Positions 45,547 to 53,837 of a stretch of 64,000 nucleotides of DNA are shown here, one piece after another; positions within the stretch are counted from its first letter, which is position 1, and every line of letters begins with the position of its first letter. The notes under the pieces were generated by a model, which saw only the letters and a program-made list of their open reading frames with translations, did not search any database and was not told the origin of the DNA. The DNA comes from an uncultured Sphingomonadales bacterium. Lineage in GTDB: Bacteria; Pseudomonadota; Alphaproteobacteria; Sphingomonadales; Sphingomonadaceae. The DNA lies in assembly GCA_903832325.1 (NCBI GenBank), contig CAILBC010000027.1:434001-498000 (forward strand). Direction: 5' to 3'. The position numbers and the translations under genes are program-made.

Positions 45547-47094
45547 ATGAACATTGCCGAGCTGATCCGCTATTGGGCGCGCTGGCGGCCGGACCATCCG
45601 GCTGTCATCCACAACGACCGAGAAATGAGCTGGGCCGAATACGATGCCCGGTCCGACGCGCTGGCGCGCGGACTGCGCGCGGCGGGGGTGGAGCAGGGCG
45701 ACCGGGTGGGCCTGCTGATGACCAACCGGATCGAAGCGCCGCTGCTGGTCGCGGCATGCCTGAAGCTGGGGGCCATTTTCGTCCCGCTCAATTTCCGGCT
45801 GACCGCCGTGGAACTGCTACCGCTGCTGGAAGACGCCGAATGCCGGGTCGTTGTGAGCGAGGCGCATCTGCTGCCGCAGCTGGAACTGGCAGCGGGCCAG
45901 CTGGGCTTCACGGTCTATGCCACCGATACCAGCGATGTGCGGGCGTTCGGCCAGCTGGAAGTGGACGAAGCGGGCCTGCCGACGGCCGCCATCGGCCTGA
46001 CCGATCCAGCGTTCATCTGCTATACCTCCGGCACCACCGGCCGCCAGAAAGGCGCGCTGCTGACGCATGGCAGCGCGATGTATCCCGGCATGGCCAAGAA
46101 TCTAGCCGAAGGGCTGACCTGGCGTGACCGCGTGCTGGTGGCGGTGCCGTTCGTGTTCACCGGCGCGGTCATATCCTGCTTCATCCAGATCGCGGTGAAC
46201 GGCGGGGCGACGATGGTGCTGGAATCCGATTTCGACGTCGATCGCTATCTCGACGTGATCCAGCGTCACCGGGTTACCGCGATGACGACCGTGCCGGTCA
46301 TCTGGCAGCGCCTGCTGCGCTCCGACAACTTTGCCGGCGCCGATCTGGGCCACGTGATTTCGGCGGCCGCAGGCGGCGCGCCGGTCACGCTCGACCTGAT
46401 CGAGGCCTATCGCGCCAAGGGGCTGGCGCTGATCCAGTCCTATGGGTTGACCGAGGCGTCGGGGCTGGTCGCAACCATGCACAGCGATGACGCGATGAAG
46501 CATATCGGCTGGGCCGGGCGGGCGATCATGGGTTCGGAGGTGCGGATCGGCGATGAGCACGGCAATACCCTGCCGCTGGGCGAAACTGGCGAGATCATGG
46601 TCAAGGGGCCACACGTGATGCGCGAATACTGGCGCAAGCCCGATATCACGGCCCAAACCATCGTCGATGGCTGGCTGCGCACGGGCGACGTCGGCCTGAT
46701 GAACGAGGCAGGTTTCCTGAAGCTGGTCGACCGGTCGAAGGACATGCTGATATCGGGCGGGATCAACGTCTATCCGGCTGAAATCGAGCAGGCGCTGGCC
46801 GGGGTCGCAGGGGTAACCGAGCTGGCTGTGATCGGCGTGCCGGATGCCGAATGGGGCGAAGTGCCGATGGTGGTGGCGCATGCCCACGGCGATCAGGAAG
46901 CGGTGATGCGCGCCCTGGAAGCGGCGGGTGCGGATACGCTCGCCCGGTTCAAGCGGCCACGGCACATGGTGTTCATCGACACGCCGTTGCCGCGCACGCT
47001 GTCGGGCAAAGTGTCGAAGCCGACGCTGCGCGACCAGTTCCCGACGGCGCAAGGGGCCAGTCCCCTGTTCGCGGCGCGGAGCGAAGCGCAATGA
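45547..47094 (+). CDS. AMP-binding acyl-CoA ligase
   Basis: 515-residue acyl-CoA synthetase: YTSGTTGRQKGALLTH, YGLTEASG, GWLRTGDVG, ISGGINVYPAEIEQAL and LSGKVSK. ATG 45547 follows GGGAGAG. Its stop overlaps the molybdoenzyme start (ATGA), so the two are translated together. Domain plan as in 19821-21422, and likewise paired with a CRHRGGK-type Rieske gene. Confidence 0.93.
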   Translation: MNIAELIRYWARWRPDHPAVIHNDREMSWAEYDARSDALARGLRAAGVEQGDRVGLLMTNRIEAPLLVAACLKLGAIFVPLNFRLTAVELLPLLEDAECRVVVSEAHLLPQLELAAGQLGFTVYATDTSDVRAFGQLEVDEAGLPTAAIGLTDPAFICYTSGTTGRQKGALLTHGSAMYPGMAKNLAEGLTWRDRVLVAVPFVFTGAVISCFIQIAVNGGATMVLESDFDVDRYLDVIQRHRVTAMTTVPVIWQRLLRSDNFAGADLGHVISAAAGGAPVTLDLIEAYRAKGLALIQSYGLTEASGLVATMHSDDAMKHIGWAGRAIMGSEVRIGDEHGNTLPLGETGEIMVKGPHVMREYWRKPDITAQTIVDGWLRTGDVGLMNEAGFLKLVDRSKDMLISGGINVYPAEIEQALAGVAGVTELAVIGVPDAEWGEVPMVVAHAHGDQEAVMRALEAAGADTLARFKRPRHMVFIDTPLPRTLSGKVSKPTLRDQFPTAQGASPLFAARSEAQ

Positions 47095-49223
47095 ACCGCA
47101 AGCGCACCTTTTGCCGGATTTGCGAGCCGCTGTGCCCGATGGTCGCCACGCTGGACGGCGATGGCAACGTCGCGAAGCTGGAGCCTGACCGCGAACATCC
47201 CGTTTCGCAGGGGTTCGCCTGCCACAAGGGGCTGAACTTCATCGAGGTCCACACCGATCCTGACCGGGTGAACCAGCCGCTGAAGCGGGTAAACCCCAAG
47301 CATGAACTGCCCGCGCAGTTTGAACCTGTCAGTTGGGACGAGGCGCTGGCCGACATCGGTTTCCGGCTGCGCGCGGTCCGCGATGCACACGGGCCGGATG
47401 CGATCTCCACCTATTTCGGCAATCCGGTCAGCCTGAACAGCAATGCCTTTCCGCTGGCGGCCACACTGGGCAGCCGGATCGGCAGCCACCGCAACTTCAA
47501 TGCCGGGACGCAGGACACCGCGAACAAGCCGGCGGCGACCGAGGCGGTGTTCGGCACGCTCAACCTGTTTCCGATCCCGGACTTTGCGAACACGCAGTAC
47601 TTGCTGTGCTTTGGCGGCAATCCGAAGATTTCGCACTGGACCTATACTTCGCTGCACCAGCCCCTGTCGGTGTTGCAGGATATTGTCGGGCGCGGCGGAA
47701 AAGTGCGGTTCATCAATCCGCGCCGGATAGAATCCGCGACGGCCTCCACCGGCGAAGTCACCCTGATCAAGCCGGAAAGCGACCTCTACCTGATGGCCGC
47801 GATCCTGCATGAGCTGCACCGGACCGGGCGATTCGACCGGGCCTTGATTGACCAGCGGGGCAAGCATCTGGACGGTCTGCTGGCGTTCATCGCGCACTAT
47901 CCGCCCGAGCGGGTGGAGCATGTGACCGGGATCGACGCCGCCACCATCCGCACGATAGCCCGCGAATATGCCGATGCGCCCAGCGCCGCGGCGTACATGG
48001 CGACCGGCATCAACCAGGGGCGGCAGGGGACGCTGGCCTATTGGCTGCTCCTGATGATGAGCTTCGTCACCGGCAACCTTGGGCGCACGGGCGGCGATTA
48101 CTATGCCCGGGGGTTCTATCCCAACGCGCGAACTGCCACGCTAGCTCCGCCGCACCCGGTGGAAACCGGGGTTGGGGTTCTGCCTGAAATCGCCGGAGCG
48201 CTGCCGGGGTTCGCGCTGGGCGAGGTGATCGCGCAGCAGCATGATCCGGTGCGGGCGCTGATCGTGCTGTCGGGCAATCCGGTGCTGTCGATGCCCGGCG
48301 AGGCGAAGCTGCGTGAGGCCCTGCCGGGGCTGGACCTGATGGTCCACATCGATCTGTTCCGCAATGCGACCGGCGAATATGCCGATTACATCCTGCCCGC
48401 CGCCGACTGGCTGGAGCGCAGCGAATGCAACATGTCGGCCAACGCGATGCAGCCGCGTCCGTTCGTGCACTTTGTCGATGCGGTCGTCCCGCCGCAGCAT
48501 GATCGGCGCGACGACTGGTGGATCATCTCGCGGCTTCAGCAGGAACTAGGCATCCCCAGTGCGCTCGATGGCGAAAATCCCGATATCCTGGGACGGACCC
48601 GCAAGATCATGGCGCGGATCGGCCTCGATCTGGACGCCATTCGCGCGCAGCCGGCGCAGACCGCCCTCCTGCCGCAGCCAGAGCGGGCCGACTTTTACGA
48701 TACGGTGGTGTTTCATCCCGACGGCAAGGTCGATTGCTGCCCACCGTTCTTCGCCGATGCCATCGCACGCAGCCACGTGATTTTTGCCGAGCTGGAGGCC
48801 GAGCCCGAAGACCAATTCAAGCTGATTTCACTGCGCACCAATTACATGCACAACTCCAATCTGGCGAATATGCCGACGCTCAAGCGCGGCAAGCATGCCA
48901 GCAATCCGCTGCATATCCACCCGGACGACGCCGCGCGGCTGGGGCTGGCAGAGGGTGACACGGCGGCCATCGCCAATCGCTATGGCCGGGTCGTCTCGCC
49001 AGTGCGGCTTGACGGCAGCTTGCGCCGCTGCGTGGTCGCCATGTCGCACGGCTATGGCCACGCCAAGGCGTTTGGCCTGCGCAACGCCAGCGCCGTGCCG
49101 GGAGTGAACGTAAATGCGCTGATGCCGACCGGGCCGGACAGTTTCGAGCCGCTGAGCAACATGGCGCACTTGACCGGGGTTGCCGTTGAGATCACCCGCT
49201 TCGCGGCAGGGGACGAGGCATGA
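47091..49223 (+). CDS. Molybdopterin oxidoreductase (DMSO reductase family)
   Basis: 710-residue member of the DMSO-reductase superfamily binding bis-molybdopterin and one [4Fe-4S] cluster. Cluster ligands at Cys8, Cys11, Cys15 and Cys44 (FCRICEPLCP, GFACHKG). No Tat signal precedes them, so it is cytosolic. GNPVSLNSN, ATGINQGRQGTLAYW and the C-terminal cofactor-binding segment (HASNPLHIHPDDA) are visible. No small iron-sulphur or membrane subunit is nearby. Related enzymes hydroxylate or reduce substrates without oxygen, for example steroid C25 dehydrogenase. ATGA overlaps on both sides tie it to a CoA ligase and a GMC enzyme. Substrate and metal ligand are unclear. Confidence 0.92.
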   Translation: MNRKRTFCRICEPLCPMVATLDGDGNVAKLEPDREHPVSQGFACHKGLNFIEVHTDPDRVNQPLKRVNPKHELPAQFEPVSWDEALADIGFRLRAVRDAHGPDAISTYFGNPVSLNSNAFPLAATLGSRIGSHRNFNAGTQDTANKPAATEAVFGTLNLFPIPDFANTQYLLCFGGNPKISHWTYTSLHQPLSVLQDIVGRGGKVRFINPRRIESATASTGEVTLIKPESDLYLMAAILHELHRTGRFDRALIDQRGKHLDGLLAFIAHYPPERVEHVTGIDAATIRTIAREYADAPSAAAYMATGINQGRQGTLAYWLLLMMSFVTGNLGRTGGDYYARGFYPNARTATLAPPHPVETGVGVLPEIAGALPGFALGEVIAQQHDPVRALIVLSGNPVLSMPGEAKLREALPGLDLMVHIDLFRNATGEYADYILPAADWLERSECNMSANAMQPRPFVHFVDAVVPPQHDRRDDWWIISRLQQELGIPSALDGENPDILGRTRKIMARIGLDLDAIRAQPAQTALLPQPERADFYDTVVFHPDGKVDCCPPFFADAIARSHVIFAELEAEPEDQFKLISLRTNYMHNSNLANMPTLKRGKHASNPLHIHPDDAARLGLAEGDTAAIANRYGRVVSPVRLDGSLRRCVVAMSHGYGHAKAFGLRNASAVPGVNVNALMPTGPDSFEPLSNMAHLTGVAVEITRFAAGDEA

Positions 49224-50815
49224 CGCGCGCGGACTACATCATCGTCGGCGCGGGCAGCGCGGGCAGTGTGCTGGCCAGCCGCCTGAGCGAAGACCCGGCG
49301 ACCAGCGTGATCCTGCTGGAAGCTGGCGGCGATGGCGATGGCTTCATGGTGCAGTTCCCGGTCGGGTTCGCCCGGATGCTGGTGAACGACAAATACGACT
49401 GGCAGTATCGCCAGTTGCCCGATGCCTCTATCAATGGCCGCCGGTTCGTGTGGTCGGCGGGGCGGATGCTGGGCGGCAGCAGTTCGATCAACGGGCAAGT
49501 CTGGATCCGGGGCACGCGGGATGATTTCGATCATTGGCAGCGGCTGGGCGCGACCGGCTGGGGCTATGACGACGTCCTGCCCTGGTTCAGGCGCAGCGAA
49601 AGCTGGCAGGGTGCGCCGGACCAGAGCCGGGGCGCGCACGGTCCGGTCACGGTGGGCGCGATGTGCGATCCCCATCCGCTCTGTTCGGCCTTTCTGGACG
49701 GGTGCGCGCAGCTGGGAATGGACTTGCCCGGCGATTACAACGCCGGGTCAATGGAAGGTGCCTTCCTGGCCCAGACCAACCAGCGCGGCGGCTGGCGCTG
49801 CAGCACCGAGAAGGCCTATCTGCGGCCAGCCCGGCAGCGACCGAACCTGCGGATCATCACCGGAGCGCAGGCACGCGCGATTCTGGTCGAGAGCGGGCAG
49901 GCGACGGGCGTGCGCATCGCACGCGGCGGCACCGAGGAAGTGCTGCACGCGCAGCGCGAGGTGATCGTCTGCGCCGGGGCAATGGGCAGTCCGGCGCTGT
50001 TGCTGCGTTCAGGCATCGGCGCGGCGGACTATTTGCGCGGCAAAGGCATCGCGGTGGTGCATGACCTGCCTGAAGTCGGCCGCAACTTGCAGGAACACGC
50101 CGGCGCGGGGCAGAACAAGTACGTCAACCAGCCAACGATCAACAGCCAGATGGCCCCGTTCGACATGATCCGCAACCTGGCGAAGTTCTTCTGGAACCGG
50201 TCCGGCCCGCTGTCGGCTCCGGCGGTGCAGGCCATGGGCCTGCTGCGCAGTGCCGACGGGCTGGACGAGCCGGATGTGCAGCTCCATTTCATGCCGCTGG
50301 CCTACAACCTTGAACCCGATACGGTGTCGGCGGCGATGGCGGTCATGCCGGCGGAGCCGTGCATCAGCATCAATGCCACGCTGACCCGACCGAAATCGCG
50401 CGGGCAGGTGTTGCTGGGCGAGGCGGGCGAGCCGGTGGTCGACCACGAGTTGCTGGGTGACCCGCGCGACGTCGACACGCTGGTCAGCGGGTTGAAGGCG
50501 GTCGACCGATTGTTCCGCACGCCCGCCCTGGCAGCCATCGTCATCGGGGATCGCACGCCCGATCCAATCCCGCGCAGCGATGCGGAATGGGCCGACTATG
50601 CCCGTGCCAAGACCACCGTGGCCTACCATCCGGTCGGCACCTGCCGGATGGGCAGCGATGCCGGGTCGGTCGTTGATCCGGATTGCCGGGTGCGCGGGAT
50701 CGGCGGCCTGCGGGTGGTCGATGCGTCGATCATGCCGCAGATCACCAGCGGCAACACCAACGCGACCACCATCATGATCGCCGAGAAGATCGCGGACGGA
50801 ATGCGTCGCCTCTAA
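49220..50815 (+). CDS. GMC-family FAD oxidoreductase
   Basis: 531-residue choline-dehydrogenase-like flavoprotein: IIVGAGSAGSVLASRL, GRMLGGSSSINGQ, active-site AYHPVGTCRMG and SGNTNATTIMIAEK. ATG overlaps the molybdoenzyme stop. Last gene of the Rieske/ligase/molybdoenzyme operon; probably oxidises an alcohol intermediate. Distinct from the GMC gene at 24060-25655. Confidence 0.93.
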   Translation: MTRADYIIVGAGSAGSVLASRLSEDPATSVILLEAGGDGDGFMVQFPVGFARMLVNDKYDWQYRQLPDASINGRRFVWSAGRMLGGSSSINGQVWIRGTRDDFDHWQRLGATGWGYDDVLPWFRRSESWQGAPDQSRGAHGPVTVGAMCDPHPLCSAFLDGCAQLGMDLPGDYNAGSMEGAFLAQTNQRGGWRCSTEKAYLRPARQRPNLRIITGAQARAILVESGQATGVRIARGGTEEVLHAQREVIVCAGAMGSPALLLRSGIGAADYLRGKGIAVVHDLPEVGRNLQEHAGAGQNKYVNQPTINSQMAPFDMIRNLAKFFWNRSGPLSAPAVQAMGLLRSADGLDEPDVQLHFMPLAYNLEPDTVSAAMAVMPAEPCISINATLTRPKSRGQVLLGEAGEPVVDHELLGDPRDVDTLVSGLKAVDRLFRTPALAAIVIGDRTPDPIPRSDAEWADYARAKTTVAYHPVGTCRMGSDAGSVVDPDCRVRGIGGLRVVDASIMPQITSGNTNATTIMIAEKIADGMRRL

Positions 50816-51014
50816 TCCGTTTGCACCCTGAGTCCATGCTGACCCACCACTTCGTCGTGCAGTGTCGAACGTGGAGGTCCTTGCGGCAAACCACCAGGAG
50901 CAGGAATGGCGCCTAAAGGGGCTGATGCACGAACGCTGGCAAGGGTGCTCATCGACGGGTGCCCATCGGCGCAACAGGCGGAAGAACGAGAGCGCTCGCA
51001 ACTTCGGACTTGAT
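50816..51014. other. Unassigned spacer
   Basis: About 200 bases after the GMC gene with no recognisable gene, terminator or repeat. Short plus-strand frames have no family features. It leads into two gene stubs. Confidence 0.4.
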
Positions 51015-51204
51015 GCTGCTTGCATATTGGCCTCGGACGCAGTCTGGCCCGGCTGGAAGGCAGGGAAGTATTGACCGCGATCTTCGAGCGGATGCTGGAT
51101 CTTCGCGTTGCGGTCGATGAAAGCGAGCTTGAATTCCAGATCAGCGAGGCGCGCTCGCGGCGCGAACTTCCGGCGGTCTTCACGCCGGGAAAGTCGGGGT
51201 GCTG
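51015..51204 (+). pseudogene. C-terminal fragment of a cytochrome P450
   Basis: About 60 residues beginning HIGLGRSLARLEGREVL, the sequence just after the haem-cysteine loop of P450s, then a typical C-terminal tail (VFTPGKSGC stop). The cysteine itself is replaced and everything upstream is missing. Not the same P450 lineage as 53838-55043. Confidence 0.75.
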
Positions 51205-51210
51205 AGATCG

Positions 51211-51417
51211 ATGGCGAATAATCGGGCCCTGCCAGACCAGCCTCCCACCCGCGACGACGCCCTCGCCAGCTTGTTCGAGCCGTTTTCGCTCGGCTCGTTG
51301 GAGCTGCGCAATCGAATTGTGATGGCGCTGATGTCGCGCTTCTTCTCGCGAGACGGCGTGCCTGGAGCGGATGTGGCGGGCTTTTCGGCAGCGCTTCTGA
51401 GGAGCGGAGTAGTTTAA
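51211..51417 (+). pseudogene. N-terminal fragment of an Old Yellow Enzyme-family flavoprotein
   Basis: MANNRALPDQPPTR leads to LFEPFSLGSLELRNRIVMALM, the start of the FMN barrel of NADH:flavin oxidoreductases, then RFFSRDGVPGADVAG and a frame break ending at 51417. Full proteins exceed 350 residues, so this is a stub. The P450 stub ends 7 bases before it. Nothing recognisable follows until 51538. Confidence 0.75.
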
Positions 51418-51537
51418 ATGTCCGTCAGGGCAAATTCCTGCAACGGCCGAGTCCAGCGCCTTCATCGAAGTGACGACGTGCGGCGCTGGATTTCGGGAAA
51501 TGGAAAAATAATGTGCGCCACGGAGCGACCCGAACGC

Positions 51538-52623
51538 TTACTCCCCGCGCAGCAACCATCCGATTGTGTTGTAGTCGATCGCCGCGTGGCTGGCGCGTTC
51601 GGCGATTGCGGCGCAGTTTTCTTCCGGCTGCATCGCGACCAGGCACATCACCCATGAGAGCTGGTGCATCGTCCCGGCGCGCAGGCCCTGGAACGCGTCC
51701 TCAAGGCTCGGCGGGTTCTCCACGCCAAATTCCGCCAGCTTGCCGAGGTAGTGTTTCAGCAAGTCCTTGTCGGTGGCGCGGCGGTCGGCCGGGTTCATTC
51801 CGCTAACGATCAGGTTGGCCGGATCGGTCATGTAATAGCCTGTCTGGACGCACTGCCAGTCGAGCATCCGCGCCTCGCCCGAGGGCAGGATGTACATCTG
51901 CCCGAAATGCGCATCGCCGTGGCTCATCGCGAAGGGCTCCTTGCCGCGCACCCAGTCGCGGCGCAACACGGTGTGCGCGGCGAGCAGCATGTCGTGGTCC
52001 CGCAGGGACGGGTCGAGCTTCTGAAACCGCGGGCGCAGCGAATATTCGTCCCAGTGCTCCTGGTTGTAGATCCACGCGAGGCAATCGGCGTTGTCGAACG
52101 AGCCGCCGCTGTTCATCCACGGGTCGGCGCGCATCTCGGCGTTCATCCAGGTCGCTGCATGATAGCGGGCCATGGCTTCGAGCCCGGCGGCGATGACTTC
52201 GGACGTGCCAGCTTCGGCCGGCTCGCAGAACTTCGCGCCGATCTTGCACAGATCGTCGAGCACGATCAGACTGTTCCCCTCGTCATCGCTGTCGGCATAG
52301 TAGCAGTAAGGGGTGCGGGTTTCGTACTTCTGGCCGAAGTTGCGGTAGAAGAACGTCTCGCCGGCATAGACCTTTTCGCTGCCGATCTTTTTGCTGTGCG
52401 GTTCGAGCCCGGTCTTGATCCAGCACACCCGGGGTTCGACCGTGCCGTCGTCCAGTTCGAAATCCAGCTCGACCTTAACTTTGGTCGCGGTGCCGTGGAT
52501 GACTTCCAGGATCCGCGAGCCGACGATTTTTTCCTTGAGCGCCGAATTGAACCACTCGGTGGTCATCTGCTCGACACTGGTGGGAATGGCGACCTGGCGT
52601 TCGAGTTCGGCGGTTTCTGACAT
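51538..52623 (-). CDS. APH/ecdysteroid kinase-like phosphotransferase
   Basis: 361-residue protein of the aminoglycoside phosphotransferase/CHK-like kinase fold. N-lobe EVIHGTATKVKVEL, hinge SLIVLDDL, catalytic loop SHGDAHFGQMY and metal-binding MLDWQ. The usual asparagine of HGDxHxxN is glutamine here. Insect relatives phosphorylate ecdysteroids; bacterial relatives are common in sterol-type catabolic clusters without defined roles. It may phosphorylate a hydroxylated pathway compound. A CTAAC-GAT-GTTAG palindrome lies upstream; a truncated paralogue is at 37092-37508. Confidence 0.87.
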   Translation of the reverse strand: MSETAELERQVAIPTSVEQMTTEWFNSALKEKIVGSRILEVIHGTATKVKVELDFELDDGTVEPRVCWIKTGLEPHSKKIGSEKVYAGETFFYRNFGQKYETRTPYCYYADSDDEGNSLIVLDDLCKIGAKFCEPAEAGTSEVIAAGLEAMARYHAATWMNAEMRADPWMNSGGSFDNADCLAWIYNQEHWDEYSLRPRFQKLDPSLRDHDMLLAAHTVLRRDWVRGKEPFAMSHGDAHFGQMYILPSGEARMLDWQCVQTGYYMTDPANLIVSGMNPADRRATDKDLLKHYLGKLAEFGVENPPSLEDAFQGLRAGTMHQLSWVMCLVAMQPEENCAAIAERASHAAIDYNTIGWLLRGE

Positions 52624-52671
52624 GGAATTCTCTCCCTTGAAGGCCTTCCTGCCTCGACTAGATCTCCGTGC

Positions 52672-52698
52672 TTACAATCTAACGATGTTAGGTAATTG
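52672..52698. promoter_or_regulatory. Palindromic operator (site K)
   Basis: Core CTAAC-GAT-GTTAG (52679-52691) within TTACAATCTAAC...GGTAATTG, 49 bases upstream of the kinase-like gene. A variant of the TTATCTA family with a different spacing. Confidence 0.55.
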
Positions 52699-52774
52699 AT
52701 GCAACGGAAACTGGCGCAAACATCGCTGAGAAGGAGAATGGCTGACAGCGTCGAATGGATCCGAGGTGTGCGAC

Positions 52775-53123
52775 GTGGCGTGCTTTGTACTTGCGACCTG
52801 CTGTGCGTTTTGCTGCTGATGGTCCGACAGCGCGGAAGCAGGGTTGAGCTCTTCCCGAATTTGTGCCGAGATCGTGGTGGTAAGGTCGAACTAGAGCAAA
52901 ATGGCCAGCGCGCCATTTTCAGGTGCCATTCTCACGGCTGGGCTCTCCGCTGCGGCCGAAGATGATTGTCCGATGGAGAAGGTGGGTTCAGCCGGTCGGC
53001 GCACCACTCTGAGCCAACTTCGATCTATGCGCGAAATGGAAAGTCGCGCAGCACCTGCATCGTCGGTTGTTCAAGGAAATCGACGGCGGGGTGAGTGGGC
53101 TGGGCACGCTGATTGCCAAATAG
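52775..53123 (+). pseudogene. Decayed Rieske oxygenase, CRHRGGK type
   Basis: Matches 17339-18544: CDLLCVLLLMVRQRG, then LCRDRGGKVELEQNG, where the first Rieske histidine is aspartate, and CHSHGW. Most of the catalytic domain is deleted; the C-terminal end (QHLHRRLFKEIDGGVSG to LIAK stop) resumes in another frame at about 53040. A hairpin AGCGGACCG/CGGTCCGCT (53122-53142) follows. Confidence 0.85.
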
Positions 53124-53210
53124 CGGACCGTCCCGGTCCGCTGCTTGCATTGGTGCGAGGGATCAGCATAAAGCCCAATCGTTCGCAGCTGCACACCGGA
53201 AAGGCTGGCC

Positions 53211-53828
53211 TTGGGTCGTCCGAAACAAGCCCTGATAACGCGCAAGGCGGCCACGCTGGCAGCGTTGGCGGCAATTGACGCCGAAGGCCTGGAAAGCTTC
53301 AGCCTCAATTCGGTTGCTCGCTCTATTGGGGTCAAGGCGCCGTCGCTTTATTACCATTTTCATGATAAAGCAGAGCTTCTGGCCGAAGTGGCGCGACTAC
53401 TGCTGAGCAAGAGCAATTATCGCCAGGTTGGCAAGGAACACTGGGAAGACAGCACGCTCAAGCTCTGCTTCGAAACGCGCAGGGCGCTATTGGAACATCC
53501 AAATGCCGCGCCGCTGATCCTCCAGTTCTTTCCTCGCCATCTGCTGCTCGATGCGTATGAAGCGGCGATTGCGGGTTATCCGGAAACGCGCAGCCTGCAC
53601 ATGGCGATTCTGGAAGGAATCGAGAAACTGACTTTTGGTTCAGCGCTGTTCGCGGCTGCAGCGAAAACGGCTGGCGTGTCTGCAATGCCGCATATCACCC
53701 CAGACGACTACCCCAACTTGGCAGCATCGGTTGCAGCCAGCCAGTTTGACGACGATGGCAATTTTCTGGAGGCTTTACGGATGTTCCTTGCTGGCGTGCG
53801 CGTGCGCACTCAGGCCATGGCAAACTAG
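53211..53828 (+). CDS. TetR-family regulator
   Basis: 205-residue regulator starting with TTG 53211 after GGAAAGG: GRPKQALITRKA arm, helix-turn-helix VARSIGVKAPSLYYHFHDK, C-terminal domain NAAPLILQFFPRHLLL and LTFGSALFAAAAKTAG. Intact counterpart of the decayed gene at 21507-22043. It converges on the P450 10 bases away. Candidate regulator of the TTATCTA-type motif, because copies of that motif flank both versions of its neighbourhood. Confidence 0.92.
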   Translation: MGRPKQALITRKAATLAALAAIDAEGLESFSLNSVARSIGVKAPSLYYHFHDKAELLAEVARLLLSKSNYRQVGKEHWEDSTLKLCFETRRALLEHPNAAPLILQFFPRHLLLDAYEAAIAGYPETRSLHMAILEGIEKLTFGSALFAAAAKTAGVSAMPHITPDDYPNLAASVAASQFDDDGNFLEALRMFLAGVRVRTQAMAN

Positions 53829-53837
53829 CCCATACCG

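Noticed and set aside
50812..51465. 217-codon minus-strand frame after the GMC gene
   Set aside because: The plus strand carries recognisable P450 and Old Yellow Enzyme stubs there; the minus frame has no family features.
53122..53142. Intrinsic terminator after the decayed Rieske gene
   Set aside because: The stem AGCGGACCG/CGGTCCGCT is good but has no T-run, so it is noted only as a hairpin.
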